A stretch of 64,000 nucleotides of DNA from Candidatus Andeanibacterium colombiense (GCA_029202985.1 CP119316.1:1426001-1490000); one strand, 5' to 3'; shown: positions 7,962 to 17,032, numbered from the stretch's first letter. Translations and numbers: made by a program. The notes: generated by a model not told the origin, from the letters alone.

Positions 7962-8630
7962 TCAGTCGCCCGATTCTTCGTGCTCCAGCGGCACAAATTC
8001 GTCGTCGTCCGGCTGTTCTTCCGGCTCGGGCGCGTCCTTCTCGTCCTCGCGAGTCGCAGTCAGAGCCTCGTAAGCGTCATCGACCGGGTCGAGCAGGCCG
8101 GCGGCGCGCAATTCGTCGATGCCGGGCAGATCCTTGCGCGATTCGAGCGAGAAATGCGTCAGGAATTCGGGGGTGGTCGCGTAGATCACCGGGCGTCCGG
8201 GCACTTCGCGGCGGCCGGTCACCCGCACCCAGCCGGCCTCCATCAGCACGTCGAGCGTGCCGCCGCTGGTCTGAACCCCGCGAATCGCCTCGATCTCGGC
8301 GCGGCTGACCGGCTCGTGATAAGCGACGATCGCGAGCACTTCGGTCGCCGCGCGCGACAGCTTGCGCGCATGTTCGCGCTCGCGGCGCAGCAGGTGCGCA
8401 AGGTCGGGCGCGGTCTGGAACTGCCAGCGCTTGCCGTATTCGACCAGCCGGATGCCGCGCTTTGCGTAATGCGCCTCGAGCAGCTTGAGTGCCTCGCGCA
8501 CTTCCGCCCCGCCGAGATGCGTCGCGATCGCCTCGACGCTGAGGGGCTCTTCCGCGGCGAACAAAGTCGCCTCGACCGCGCGGACCAGTTGATCGAGTTC
8601 GGCCCCGTCCTGAGCTTGTCGAAGGGTCAT
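7962..8630 (-). CDS. scpB: Segregation and condensation protein ScpB
   Basis: 222 residues, with the winged-helix pair typical of ScpB (FAAEEPLSVEAIATHLGG; YHEPVSRAEIEAIRGVQTSGGTLDVLMEAGW; GRPVIYATTPEFLTHF). ScpB works with ScpA and SMC in the condensin complex that compacts and segregates the chromosome. The tail from about residue 185 is highly acidic. Its ATG overlaps the scpA stop (ATGA). Codons 3-9 are formed by a dispersed repeat (8606-8626), so the first residues are not family sequence. Confidence 0.93.
   Translation of the reverse strand: MTLRQAQDGAELDQLVRAVEATLFAAEEPLSVEAIATHLGGAEVREALKLLEAHYAKRGIRLVEYGKRWQFQTAPDLAHLLRREREHARKLSRAATEVLAIVAYHEPVSRAEIEAIRGVQTSGGTLDVLMEAGWVRVTGRREVPGRPVIYATTPEFLTHFSLESRKDLPGIDELRAAGLLDPVDDAYEALTATREDEKDAPEPEEQPDDDEFVPLEHEESGD
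8606..8626 (-). repeat. Dispersed repeat (CCCTTCGACAAGCTCAGGAC) inside the start of scpB
   Basis: On the minus strand this reads CCCTTCGACAAGCTCAGGAC. I recall it as a very common dispersed motif of sphingomonad genomes, usually intergenic. Here it lies in frame and codes for LRQAQDG at the ScpB N-terminus. The identification as a repeat comes from memory; only one copy is in this window. Confidence 0.55.
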
Positions 8631-9478
8631 GATGCCTTGATCCGTCTGAGGTGCATCGGCCCGAAAATCTCCTCCTGACGCAATTCCGCCTTGCCCAGCC
8701 GTGCGAGTTCGAGTGCCGCGACGAAGCTCGACGCCAGCGCCGAGCGCCGCAGCCGCGTATCCGGCCCGGCGGGCAGGAATTCGCGCAATTCCATCCAGTC
8801 GAGCGTGACCCCAAGCATTGCCGAGACCCGGTCGAGCGCCGAATCGAGCGTCATCACCATCCGGTCGCGGACCATGTGCACTACAGGCTGGGTGCGCAAT
8901 TTGACCTGGCCATAGGCCTGGACGAGATCGAACCATTCGCACTGCCACAAATTCTTGCGATCGACCCTGAGGCCCTCGGGCGTGCCGCGCAGGAACACGT
9001 CGCGTCCGATCCGGTCGCGGCCCATCAGCCGCCCGGCCGCCTCGCGCATCGCGCCGAGCCGCTGGAGCCGCAACTGCAGCCGCAGCGCCAGTTCCTCGGG
9101 GCTCGGATCCTCCTGCTCGTCCTTCGGCAGCAGCGTCGCCGATTTGAGATAGGCGAGCCACGCCGCCATCACGAGGTAATCGGCCGCGAGCTCCAGCTTC
9201 AGCGCCTCGGCCCGTTCGATATAGGCGATATACTGGTCGACCAGCGCGAGAATCGAGATGCTCTTGAGGTCGACCTTCTGCCGCCGCGCGAGATCGAGCA
9301 GCAGGTCGAGCGGACCTTCCCACCCGTCAAGATCGAGATAGAGCGCATCGCCGTCATTGGCCGGCGCGGGCAGGTCCCAGGCCTCATCCTGTGTCCCTGC
9401 GAAGGCAGGGACTTCGGGCGATGAGGCGCCTTGCTGGGGGAGGTCTCCGCCTGCGCGGGGACTTGGGGTGTCGCTCAT
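8627..9478 (-). CDS. scpA: Segregation and condensation protein ScpA (kleisin)
   Basis: 283 residues. The kleisin N-terminal motif LDGWEGPLDLLLDLARRQKVDL starts at about residue 48 and the C-terminal winged helix (LASSFVAALELARLGKAELRQ) closes the protein. ScpA bridges the SMC heads. The roughly 30 residues before the conserved start are unusual: they are encoded by two hairpin repeats (9393-9462) and include VPAFAGT, a peptide I know from in-frame insertions of sphingomonad repeats. The ATG overlaps the nagZ stop (ATGA), and the scpB start overlaps its own stop, so nagZ-scpA-scpB are translationally linked. Confidence 0.93.
   Translation of the reverse strand: MSDTPSPRAGGDLPQQGASSPEVPAFAGTQDEAWDLPAPANDGDALYLDLDGWEGPLDLLLDLARRQKVDLKSISILALVDQYIAYIERAEALKLELAADYLVMAAWLAYLKSATLLPKDEQEDPSPEELALRLQLRLQRLGAMREAAGRLMGRDRIGRDVFLRGTPEGLRVDRKNLWQCEWFDLVQAYGQVKLRTQPVVHMVRDRMVMTLDSALDRVSAMLGVTLDWMELREFLPAGPDTRLRRSALASSFVAALELARLGKAELRQEEIFGPMHLRRIKAS
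9393..9462. repeat. Two hairpin repeat units embedded in frame in scpA
   Basis: Bases 9393-9412 are a perfect 8-bp stem, GTCCCTGC / GCAGGGAC, with a GAAG loop. A second, slightly imperfect unit of the same kind (GTCTCCGC / GCGGGGAC) lies near 9443-9462. They encode about residues 6-29 of ScpA. The same hairpin family (CCCCTGC-GAAA-GCAGGGG) recurs between gatC and gatA at 57743-57760. Confidence 0.7.
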
Positions 9479-10491
9479 GCAGCCGCCTCCGCCAGCGCCA
9501 GCAATTCGTCGCGCTTGGCGAGCAGCACCGTCTGCGCCATGGCGGAGGAGCCGGTCGCCGCATGCAGCGCGCGATCGAGCCGGGCGGCGGTTTCCTCCGA
9601 CATCGCCGGCAGCAGGTCCGCGATTCCGACCATGTCGTCCATCTTCGCCCAGCAGTTGAGCGCGATGTCGCATCCGGCCGCGATCGCGCGCGCGGCCCGT
9701 TCGGGCACCGCGCCCGAAAGCGCCTGCATGTCGAGATCATCGGTCAGCAGCAGCCCGTCGAACCCGATCCGCCGGCGGATGATCTCGCCCACCACGAAGG
9801 GCGAGAGCGTGCCGGGGTTGTCCTTGTCCCACGCGGTGTAGCGAATATGCGCCGTCATCCCGACCGGTGCATCGGCAAGCGCCCGAAACGGGGCGAGGTC
9901 GATTTCGAGCTCTTCCTCGCTCGCAACGACCACCGGAAGATCCTTGTGGCTGTCCGCCATCGCCCGCCCGTGGCCGGGGATATGCTTGATGCAGCCGGCA
10001 ACGCCCGCCCGGCCGAGCCCGTCGAGGATCGCGCGCCCGAGCGCCGCGACCCGCAGCGGTTCAGAGCCCAGCGCGCGGTCGCCGATCACGTCGTTCGCGC
10101 CCGGCTGACGGACATCAAGCGGCGGGTGGCAATCGACGGTGATGCCGACCTCGGCCAGATCGATTCCGAGCGCCTCGGCATTGCTGCGCGCCGCCTCGAT
10201 CGCGCTGATCGGGGCGACGTCATACAGCCGGTCGAAACTCTCCCCCGGTGGGAAGGCGAGCCATTCGGGCGGCTTCATCCGCGCGACCCGCCCGCCTTCC
10301 TGGTCGATGCAAATGAACAGCCGCTCACGCCCGTGAATGCCGCGCAACTCGTCGGTCAGCGCGCGGAGCTGCGTGCGAACGGCGATATTGCGGCCGAAGA
10401 GGATATAGCCCGCCGGGTCGCTCTCACGGAAAAACGCCCGCTCGTCGGCGGTGAGCGTCAATCCGGAAAGGCCGAAAATGGCGGGGGTCAT
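9475..10491 (-). CDS. nagZ: Beta-N-acetylhexosaminidase NagZ
   Basis: 338-residue glycoside hydrolase family 3 enzyme of the cytoplasm, acting in peptidoglycan recycling. It removes GlcNAc from anhydro-muropeptides, whose products often control AmpC-type beta-lactamase induction. The NagZ-specific loop KHIPGHGRAMADSHKDLP, carrying the catalytic His/Asp pair, is present, as is the nucleophile region LLLTDDLDMQALSG. DQEGGRVARMKPPEW matches the substrate-binding segment. No signal peptide is seen. The stop overlaps the scpA start. The link with scpAB and a SPOR protein is a recurrent alphaproteobacterial arrangement. Confidence 0.94.
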   Translation of the reverse strand: MTPAIFGLSGLTLTADERAFFRESDPAGYILFGRNIAVRTQLRALTDELRGIHGRERLFICIDQEGGRVARMKPPEWLAFPPGESFDRLYDVAPISAIEAARSNAEALGIDLAEVGITVDCHPPLDVRQPGANDVIGDRALGSEPLRVAALGRAILDGLGRAGVAGCIKHIPGHGRAMADSHKDLPVVVASEEELEIDLAPFRALADAPVGMTAHIRYTAWDKDNPGTLSPFVVGEIIRRRIGFDGLLLTDDLDMQALSGAVPERAARAIAAGCDIALNCWAKMDDMVGIADLLPAMSEETAARLDRALHAATGSSAMAQTVLLAKRDELLALAEAAA

Positions 10492-10559
10492 GTGGGAAAG
10501 CTCGCAGCAAGGCGCGGGATTCGCAAGCGATCCCGAACGGCAGGTGTGGAAAGCGCCGT

Positions 10560-11234
10560 TTACTTTACCTGACAGCTTCCGCCGGCCGCCTTGAGCCGCG
10601 AGCACAGGCTGTTGGCCGTCGCCCTGTCTCCGGCGATGGCCTGCAGGCGGAAAACCTTGCCGATATCGGCCTGGCCTTCGACCACCCGGTGGCTGCTGCC
10701 CGACAGCAGCGGATATTGCGACACCAGCTTCGTCCACCCGGCCTCGGCCGTATCCTTCGACTGATAGGCGCCGACCTGCACGCCGACTCCCTTCGCGACC
10801 GGCGAGGCGGCCTGGGTGTCGATGCTCGGCACCGGCTCCGCATCCTCGGCGATCTGGCCTTCGCGGCTCTTGCCTTCGCCGACCGCGAAGCTGGTGTCGC
10901 CGGTGCCGGCGAACTGCTTGCCGCCCGGGTTTGCCGGCTTTTCCTTGTAGGGCCCCGGGGGCGCGGGGATGGTGCTGCCGTCGGCGACCAGGCCGGCATC
11001 GGCCTTCGGACGGGTCGCCAGCCAGATGCCGCCGACGATCAGGCCCACCACCAGCAGGCCGATGATCGCGAAGGCCGCGATCCGCGCGGTGTCGACGCCG
11101 GTTTCCTCGTATTCGTCGTCACCCTCGAGCCACGGGAGTTGCTCCTCCCGGTCGTCGAGGTCGAGTTGCTCGGTCTGGGTTGCGGCCGCCGCTTCGGCAG
11201 CTTCTTCCTCGTCGCCGTAAGGATTGATCGCCAT
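10560..11234 (-). CDS. SPOR-domain membrane protein
   Basis: 224 residues. An acidic cytoplasmic N-terminus of about 50 residues is followed by one membrane helix (about residues 52-73, AAFAIIGLLVVGLIVGGIWLA), a flexible Pro/Gly-rich periplasmic stretch, and a SPOR domain from about residue 148 (GVGVQVGAYQSKDTAEAGWTKL to SLCSRLKAAGGSCQV). SPOR domains bind denuded glycan strands at the division site, so the protein probably takes part in septal wall work. It starts two bases after the argS stop and precedes nagZ by 68 bases, in keeping with joint expression. Confidence 0.88.
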   Translation of the reverse strand: MAINPYGDEEEAAEAAAATQTEQLDLDDREEQLPWLEGDDEYEETGVDTARIAAFAIIGLLVVGLIVGGIWLATRPKADAGLVADGSTIPAPPGPYKEKPANPGGKQFAGTGDTSFAVGEGKSREGQIAEDAEPVPSIDTQAASPVAKGVGVQVGAYQSKDTAEAGWTKLVSQYPLLSGSSHRVVEGQADIGKVFRLQAIAGDRATANSLCSRLKAAGGSCQVK

Positions 11235-11236
11235 GG

Positions 11237-12979
11237 TCAGAGTTCCTCCACCGCCTCGACCCCGAGAATGCCCAGGCCGTTGCGGATAACCTGCCCGATT
11301 TGCGTGCCGAGGAAAAGCCTCGCTCCGGTCAGCGCCGGCTGATCGGAGAGGATAAACCGCTTCGAGGGATCGTCGTTGCCGAGGTTCCAGTAACCGTGGA
11401 GTGCGGCGGCGAGATCGTAGAGGAAGAACGCTATGCGGTGCGGCTCGCGCGCGGCGGCCGCGCTTTCGACCATCCGCGGGAATTGCGCGGCCTGCTTGAT
11501 CAGCGCGATTTCCTCCGCGCCGAGCAGCGAAAGATCGGCATCCGACGGGGCGAGTCCTTCGGCCGCGGCCTTGCGCAGGGTCGAACGGATCCGCGCATGC
11601 GCGTATTGCACGTAGAACACCGGATTGTCCTTCGACGCCTCGACCACCTTGGCGAAGTCGAAGTCCATCTGCGCCTCGGGCTTGCGGGTCAGCATGGTGA
11701 AGCGCACCACATCCTTGCCCACTTCCTCGACCATGTCGGCGATGGTGACGAAATTGCCGGAGCGCTTGGACATCTTGGCCGGCTCGCCGTCGCGCAAAAG
11801 CTGGACCATCTGGACCAGCTTGACGTCGAACGGGATCGGCTTGCCCTCCCCTTCGGACAGCGCGGCAACCGCCGCCTTGATCCGCTTCACGGTGCCGGCA
11901 TGGTCGGCGCCCCAGATGTCGATCAGCTCGTCGGCGCTCTCGGCCTTCTGCATGTGATAGGCGAGATCGGCGCCGAAATAGGTCCATTTGCCGTCGCTCT
12001 TGCGGATCGGCCGGTCCTGGTCGTCGCCATATCTGGTCGAGCGGAACAGCGGCAGCTCGACCGGCTCCCAGTCCTCGATGGTCTTGCCCTTGGGCGCTTC
12101 GAGCACCCCGTCATAGACGAGATCGTGCGCGCGCAGCCACGCTTCGGCAGCCTCGGGCTTGCCCGCCGCCTGCAGCGCCGCCTCGGATGAGAACAGATCG
12201 TGATGAATGCCGAGCATCGCGAGATCGGCCCGGATCATCTCCATCATCGCCGCGACCGCGCGGGCGCGGAAGATCGGCAGCCATTCGGCCTCGGTTTCGA
12301 AGAGATAGCGATCGCCCTCGTCCTCCGCGATCAGCGCGCCGATCGGCTTGAGGTAGTCGCCCGGATAGAAACCGTCGGGGATCTCGATCGTCTCGCCCAG
12401 CGCCTCGCGGTAGCGCAGGTAGACCGACCGCGCGAGCGTATCGACCTGGCCGCCGGCATCGTTGACGTAATATTCGCGCGTGACCTTGTGGCCCGCCCAT
12501 TCGAGCAGCGCGGCCAGTGCATCGCCCACCACCGCGCCGCGGCAATGGCCCATGTGCATCGGCCCGGTCGGGTTGGCGGAAACATACTCGACGTTCACCG
12601 ACCGCCCCGCGCCCATCGCCGAGCGGCCGTAATCCGACCCGAGCGCCGCGATCGCCGAGAGCTCGGCTATCCACGCGGTATCGGCGACGCGCAGATTGAT
12701 GAAGCCCGGTCCGGCGATCTCCGCGCCGGTCACGTCGGCCAGCGCGGTCAGCCTGCCGACCAGCGCTTCGGCCAAAGCGCGCGGATTGCTGCCGGCGGGC
12801 TTGGCGAGCACCATCGCGGCGTTGGTCGCGAGATCGCCATGCGACGGATCGCGCGGCGGCTCGACCGTGACGTTGGCGAACGGCAGCCCGGCGGGCAGCA
12901 CCTGATCGGCGACGAGCGCGTCGAGCGCGTCGCGCACATGGTCCGCAAAGGCGGCGTGGATGGTCTTGGTCTCGGACAT
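11237..12979 (-). CDS. argS: Arginyl-tRNA synthetase
   Basis: 580-residue class I synthetase that charges tRNA-Arg in the cytoplasm. The HIGH-type signature appears in YVSANPTGPMHMGHCRGAVVGDAL and the KMSKS-type loop as AKMSKRSGNFV. The N-terminal additional domain (ADHVRDALDALVADQVLP) and the C-terminal anticodon-binding DALR domain are both complete. The start at 12979 (MSETKTI) is chosen because the conserved N-terminal domain begins at once; the longer open frame runs into a repeat element. It heads the long minus-strand block that runs to tatC. Confidence 0.96.
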   Translation of the reverse strand: MSETKTIHAAFADHVRDALDALVADQVLPAGLPFANVTVEPPRDPSHGDLATNAAMVLAKPAGSNPRALAEALVGRLTALADVTGAEIAGPGFINLRVADTAWIAELSAIAALGSDYGRSAMGAGRSVNVEYVSANPTGPMHMGHCRGAVVGDALAALLEWAGHKVTREYYVNDAGGQVDTLARSVYLRYREALGETIEIPDGFYPGDYLKPIGALIAEDEGDRYLFETEAEWLPIFRARAVAAMMEMIRADLAMLGIHHDLFSSEAALQAAGKPEAAEAWLRAHDLVYDGVLEAPKGKTIEDWEPVELPLFRSTRYGDDQDRPIRKSDGKWTYFGADLAYHMQKAESADELIDIWGADHAGTVKRIKAAVAALSEGEGKPIPFDVKLVQMVQLLRDGEPAKMSKRSGNFVTIADMVEEVGKDVVRFTMLTRKPEAQMDFDFAKVVEASKDNPVFYVQYAHARIRSTLRKAAAEGLAPSDADLSLLGAEEIALIKQAAQFPRMVESAAAAREPHRIAFFLYDLAAALHGYWNLGNDDPSKRFILSDQPALTGARLFLGTQIGQVIRNGLGILGVEAVEEL

Positions 12980-13014
12980 GGTGTGGCCGTTAGCTGGTTT
13001 GTGGGACGGTGAAA

Positions 13015-13152
13015 ATCCTCCCTGTTCCCGAAGGCAATGGGGAGGTGGCAGCCGCAATGCGGCCGGCGGAGGGAGCTGACGCAACCTGCCCCTCCACCGC
13101 CACGCCCGCGGCGCGGCGGTCCTCCTCCCCGTCGCTACACGACAGGGAGGAT
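13015..13152. repeat. 138-bp intergenic repeat-like element with 11-bp perfect terminal inverted repeats
   Basis: The element between argS and the lipoprotein gene is bounded by ATCCTCCCTGT (13015-13025) and its exact reverse complement ACAGGGAGGAT (13142-13152). Inside are further complementary GGGGAGGTGG / CCCCTCCACC type segments. It resembles a CCTCCC...GGGAGG element that I recall as widespread in sphingomonads. It has no coding capacity of its own. Its transcript could fold into a long hairpin; a function is not known. Confidence 0.65.
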
Positions 13153-13162
13153 CGCTAGAGCT

Positions 13163-13813
13163 TCATCGGGTCGCGTTGTAAGCGAGCTGGGCCTCGGTCA
13201 GCTGGAAGCCGACCAGCAGCTCGAAATTCGCGCGATTGAGGGCAGTGCGCACTTCGGGCAGGGTCAGCGGATCGGTCGCCGCGTCGTTTTCGCCGGCCTT
13301 GCGCTTGCGGTTGATGATCTCGACCACCTCCGGAGGCAGGGTCGCCTCGGCCTTGTCGATATAGGCGCCCGCGGTCGCCTTGCCCTGGGCCCGCTCCTGC
13401 CCGTCGGCGAAGGTGATCGTGATCGTGCCGACGCGCTTGGACACCACCGTGCTGCCACCGCGCACGACGCTGGAGAAATAGGGCAGCTGGATCGTCCGCG
13501 CGCCGCTGGTGTTGGTGCGGCGGGCGAGCACGTCGAAGCTTGAGACCGCATAGACCTTGGCGCCGGTATTGTCGCAGGTGGTGCGGACATTGGTCATCGA
13601 GGCGACCATGTCGATCGCGTCGGCGGTGTGGGCACTGCCGCGGAACAGCGTGATGTCACCGGTATAGTCCGGAATACCGACCGCCGGGCAGGTGGTGCGG
13701 AGCGCGGTAATCCCGACGCCTTCATCGACGACGAGATTGCCGCTGTGATGGCAGCCGGCCAGGGCAGCGGTAGCCGCGAACACGGGAAGCAGGCGGCGGA
13801 AGCGAGCGGTCAT
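13163..13813 (-). CDS. Putative lipoprotein of unknown function
   Basis: 216 residues. A lipoprotein signal peptide ends in LAGC (Cys about residue 20), so the mature protein is probably tethered to a periplasmic membrane face. I do not recognise a named domain. The middle has alternating hydrophobic strands (TNVRTTCDNTGAKVYAVSSFDVLARR; ITITFADGQ) that suggest a beta fold, with a Cys possibly paired. The C-terminus is helical (PEVRTALNRANFELLVGFQLTEAQLAYN). It stands alone, divergent from ispH, with a 72-base gap between starts. Confidence 0.7.
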   Translation of the reverse strand: MTARFRRLLPVFAATAALAGCHHSGNLVVDEGVGITALRTTCPAVGIPDYTGDITLFRGSAHTADAIDMVASMTNVRTTCDNTGAKVYAVSSFDVLARRTNTSGARTIQLPYFSSVVRGGSTVVSKRVGTITITFADGQERAQGKATAGAYIDKAEATLPPEVVEIINRKRKAGENDAATDPLTLPEVRTALNRANFELLVGFQLTEAQLAYNATR

Positions 13814-13885
13814 CGGAAATCCTCGAACTTTGCTAGCGCGCCCTAGCTCTTTCGCCACGGCGGCACAACGGGTAGAGGGACCTCG

Positions 13886-14860
13886 ATGAACGCCCCCTTT
13901 CCAAAACCCGATACCGCCTCGAACCGGCCGCCGCTGACCCTGCTGATCGCGGCGCCGCGCGGCTTCTGCGCCGGGGTGGACCGCGCGATCGAGATCGTCG
14001 AGCGCGCGATCGAACGCTATGGCGCGCCAGTCTATGTCCGGCACGAGATCGTGCATAATCGCTATGTGGTCGATGCGCTCAAGGCCAAGGGCGCGGTGTT
14101 CGTCGAAGAATTGGACGAAGTGCCCGACGGGGTGCCGGTGGTGTTCAGCGCCCACGGCGTGCCCAAGGCCGTCCCGGCCGAAGCGACGGATCGCGGGCTC
14201 GACTGGCTCGACGCGACCTGCCCGCTGGTCAGCAAGGTCCACCGCCAGGCCGAACGCCAGCTGGAGGCCGGCCGGCATATATTGTTCGTCGGCCATAAGG
14301 GTCACCCGGAAGTGATCGGCACGATGGGCCAGGTGCCGGACGGCAGCGTCACGCTGGTCGAGACGGCGGACGACGTCGCCGCACTGGAGTTCCCGGCAGA
14401 TACTCCGCTGGCGTTCCTGACCCAGACGACGCTGTCGGTCGACGATACGGCCGAGATCGTCGCGGCGCTCAGAGCCCGCTTTCCGCAGATCGTCGGGCCC
14501 AAGGCCGAGGACATCTGCTACGCGACTTCGAACCGTCAGGCGGCGGTCAAGGCGATCGCCGAGGAATGCGACCTCCTGCTGGTGATCGGCGCGCCGAACA
14601 GCTCGAACTCGGTGCGGCTGGTCGAAGTGGCAGAGCGTTGCGGCACCCCGGCAAAGCTGATCCAGCGCGGCAGCGAGATCGATCCGGCCTGGTTTGCCGA
14701 GGTCGAAACCCTCGGCCTCACCGCCGGAGCCTCCGCCCCCGAAACGCTCGTGCGCGAAGTGATCGACACGATCGCCCAATGGCGCGCGATCGAGGAACAC
14801 CTGCGGATCAGCGCCGAGGAAAAGATGGTGTTCAAGCTGCCGCGCCAGCTCACGGACTGA
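13886..14860 (+). CDS. ispH: 4-hydroxy-3-methylbut-2-enyl diphosphate reductase
   Basis: 324-residue iron-sulfur enzyme, the last step of the MEP isoprenoid pathway, giving IPP and DMAPP. The three cluster cysteines are in [25 protein letters not shown] and [11 protein letters not shown]. Substrate-binding HEIVHN and SAHGV, and the catalytic Glu/Thr region [12 protein letters not shown], are all present. Length is normal. It starts a compact plus-strand group ispH-thrB-rnhA, seven bases before thrB. Confidence 0.96.
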   Translation: MNAPFPKPDTASNRPPLTLLIAAPRGFCAGVDRAIEIVERAIERYGAPVYVRHEIVHNRYVVDALKAKGAVFVEELDEVPDGVPVVFSAHGVPKAVPAEATDRGLDWLDATCPLVSKVHRQAERQLEAGRHILFVGHKGHPEVIGTMGQVPDGSVTLVETADDVAALEFPADTPLAFLTQTTLSVDDTAEIVAALRARFPQIVGPKAEDICYATSNRQAAVKAIAEECDLLLVIGAPNSSNSVRLVEVAERCGTPAKLIQRGSEIDPAWFAEVETLGLTAGASAPETLVREVIDTIAQWRAIEEHLRISAEEKMVFKLPRQLTD

Positions 14861-14867
14861 GCGGGCA

Positions 14868-15836
14868 ATGGCGGTTTACACCCACCTGGGCGCGGAGGAC
14901 CTCGCCGCGCTGATCGCCGAATATGGCGTGGGCGAACTGGTTTCGGCCAAGGGCATCGCCGAGGGCGTCTCCAACTCCAACTGGCTGATCGAGACTACTC
15001 AGGCGCGTTTCATCCTGACGATGTACGAGCGCCGGATCGACCTTGGCGAGCTGCCGTTCTTCCTCGGCCTGCTCGATCATCTGGCGGCGAAACATTGCCC
15101 GGTGCCGCGCACGATCCACGACCGTTCGGGCGCGGCGTTCCGCTGGCTGGACGGCAAGGCGGTCGCGCTGATCGAATTCCTGCCCGGGGTCTCGATCGAC
15201 CGGCCCGAGCCCGAACAGGCGCGCTCGGTCGGCAAGGCGCTCGCCGGCATCCACCTCGCCTCGGCCGATTTCGCGATGGCGCGGCCGAACGATCTCGGCC
15301 CGCGCTCATGGTCGGCGCTGGCGGAGGTCTGCACGCAGGACGGGCTCGCGCGGATCGACCCGTCGCTGCCCGCGCTGGTGGCCGAAGAGCTGGAATTTCT
15401 CGCCGGCCATTGGCCCGAAGGCCTGCCGCACTCGGTGATCCATGCCGATCTGTTCGCCGACAACGTGCTGATGCTGGGCGCCGAAGTCAGCGGACTGATC
15501 GACTTCTACTTCGCCTGCAATGACATCACCGCCTACGATCTGGCGGTGACCCATGCCGCGTGGTGCTTCGATGGCGATGGCCGCGGTTTCCGGCCCGAGA
15601 TCGGCACCGCGCTGATCGAAGGCTATGAAAGCGTCCGTCCGCTCAGCCCCGCGGAGCATGCGGCGCTGCCGGTGCTGGCGCGCGGCGCCGCGATGCGCTT
15701 CATGATGACCCGCGCGGAGGATTGGCTCAACACCCCGGCCGATGCGCTGGTCACGCGCAAGGACCCGCTGGCCTTCGCCCGCCGGCTCGCCTTCTATGCC
15801 GATCGCGGCGCTTCCGCCTTTGCCCCGCACCCATGA
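14868..15836 (+). CDS. thrB: Homoserine kinase (APH-type)
   Basis: 322-residue member of the aminoglycoside-phosphotransferase-like homoserine kinases (ThrB type II of alpha- and gammaproteobacteria), not the GHMP type. It phosphorylates homoserine on the way to threonine. The catalytic loop [12 protein letters not shown] and the metal-binding [11 protein letters not shown] are intact, and the N-terminal [11 protein letters not shown] is the nucleotide-binding start. The stop overlaps the rnhA start (ATGA). The ispH-thrB-rnhA order is common in alphaproteobacteria. Confidence 0.94.
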   Translation: MAVYTHLGAEDLAALIAEYGVGELVSAKGIAEGVSNSNWLIETTQARFILTMYERRIDLGELPFFLGLLDHLAAKHCPVPRTIHDRSGAAFRWLDGKAVALIEFLPGVSIDRPEPEQARSVGKALAGIHLASADFAMARPNDLGPRSWSALAEVCTQDGLARIDPSLPALVAEELEFLAGHWPEGLPHSVIHADLFADNVLMLGAEVSGLIDFYFACNDITAYDLAVTHAAWCFDGDGRGFRPEIGTALIEGYESVRPLSPAEHAALPVLARGAAMRFMMTRAEDWLNTPADALVTRKDPLAFARRLAFYADRGASAFAPHP

Positions 15837-16276
15837 GCAGCATCGAAATTTTCACCGATGGCGCCTGCAAGGGCAATCCCGGCCCGGGCGGCTGGGGCGC
15901 ATTGCTGCGCAAGGGCACGGTCGAAAAGGAACTCTCGGGCGGCGATCCGGCGACGACCAACAACCGGATGGAGATGATGGGCGTGATCCGCGCGCTGCAG
16001 GCGCTGAACAAGCCCTGCGAAGTCGATCTCTATTCCGATTCCAAATATGTGATCGACGGGATCACCAAGTGGATCTTCGGCTGGCAGAAGCGCGGCTGGA
16101 AGAACGCCGCCAAGCAGCCGGTCGCGAATGAGGATCTGTGGCGCGAGATGATCGAGGCGGTCCGGCCGCACACGGTCAAATGGCACTGGGTCAAGGGCCA
16201 CGCCGGCCATGCCGAGAACGAGCGGGTCGACAGGCTCGCCTCCGCCGCGGCCGAGCAGGCCGCGAAAAAACGCTAG
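15833..16276 (+). CDS. rnhA: Ribonuclease HI
   Basis: 147 residues, full length for RNase HI, which cuts the RNA strand of RNA-DNA hybrids. All four catalytic acids can be placed: Asp in [17 protein letters not shown], Glu in NNRMEMMGV, Asp in LYSDSKYV and Asp in NERVDRLA. The basic protrusion ([14 protein letters not shown]) is present. The start overlaps thrB. Its last four bases overlap the convergent PEBP-like gene. Confidence 0.96.
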   Translation: MSSIEIFTDGACKGNPGPGGWGALLRKGTVEKELSGGDPATTNNRMEMMGVIRALQALNKPCEVDLYSDSKYVIDGITKWIFGWQKRGWKNAAKQPVANEDLWREMIEAVRPHTVKWHWVKGHAGHAENERVDRLASAAAEQAAKKR

Positions 16277-16794
16277 CGTCCGTACAGCCCGACCACGTCG
16301 GCGCTCGCCAGCACATGACCGTCGATCGCGTCGATCAGGCCCGACGCATGGGCCGGCGCGCCGGGCAGGTGGGCGACATCGAGCGCGAGGATGCGGAACG
16401 CATAATGATGCGGGTCGCCAGGCGGCGGACAAGGGCCGCCATAGCCTGACTTGCCGAAATCGTTGACCGTCCGGGTGCCGGCCTCGGTGCTGCTCGCGGC
16501 GCCCGCCGCGAGCGCGTGGCGGTCGGCCGGAATGTCGTACACGCCCCAGTGCCGAAACACCCCGCCCGGTGCGTCGGGATCCTCGACCACCAGCGCGAAG
16601 CTTTTGGTTCCGGCGGGCGGATCGGTCCACGCCAGCGGCGGTGAAATGCCGGCTCCGGCGCAGGTGAATTCAGCGGGGATCGTCGCGCCCGGCGCGAAGG
16701 CGGTGCTGGTGAGCCGCATCACGCCGGTTTCGGGCGCCGGCTGGCGCTCGCTCGCGGAAGGCCCGCAAGCGGAGAGCAGCGCGGCCAGGCCCAC
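16273..16794 (-). CDS. YbhB/YbcL-like (PEBP, Raf kinase inhibitor-like) lipoprotein
   Basis: About 173 residues with a lipobox-like LLSAC near the N-terminus, followed by a phosphatidylethanolamine-binding-protein fold. Family motifs are [38 protein letters not shown] and [22 protein letters not shown]. The cellular role of bacterial PEBP proteins is not established. The GTG at 16794 gives too short a signal peptide; the frame stays open upstream (reading [16 protein letters not shown]), so the true start may be a CTG or other rare codon a little upstream, close to the end of the YegP-like gene. Confidence 0.82.
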   Translation of the reverse strand: MGLAALLSACGPSASERQPAPETGVMRLTSTAFAPGATIPAEFTCAGAGISPPLAWTDPPAGTKSFALVVEDPDAPGGVFRHWGVYDIPADRHALAAGAASSTEAGTRTVNDFGKSGYGGPCPPPGDPHHYAFRILALDVAHLPGAPAHASGLIDAIDGHVLASADVVGLYGR

Positions 16795-16823
16795 CGCCAG
16801 CGCAACAGGCCTGGCTGCCTGTG

Positions 16824-17000
16824 TCAGCTGTTGTCTTCGGTCGGCGCGTCGGGGCCGTGCTTCTTGATCGACTCGATCGCGTTTTCCGCGCTCGCCTTCG
16901 AGGCATAGCCCTCGGTCGAGAACATCACTTCGGAGTTGTATTTGAAGCGCACGCGGAACTCGCCGGCCTTGTCTTTGTGGATCTCGAACTTGTGGGCCAT
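16824..17000 (-). CDS. YegP/UPF0339 (DUF1508) small protein
   Basis: 58 residues: KFEIHKDKAGEFRVRFKYNSEVMFSTEGYASKASAENAIESIKKH is the typical single-repeat DUF1508 fold, a small beta-alpha unit of unknown function found in many bacteria. The start at 17000 is preferred because AGGA lies eight bases upstream; an ATG three codons earlier is possible. It lies 32 bases after the FAD oxidoreductase on the same strand. Confidence 0.85.
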   Translation of the reverse strand: MAHKFEIHKDKAGEFRVRFKYNSEVMFSTEGYASKASAENAIESIKKHGPDAPTEDNS

Positions 17001-17032
17001 GACAGACATCCTTTTGACCTATTTGCCGGGAC

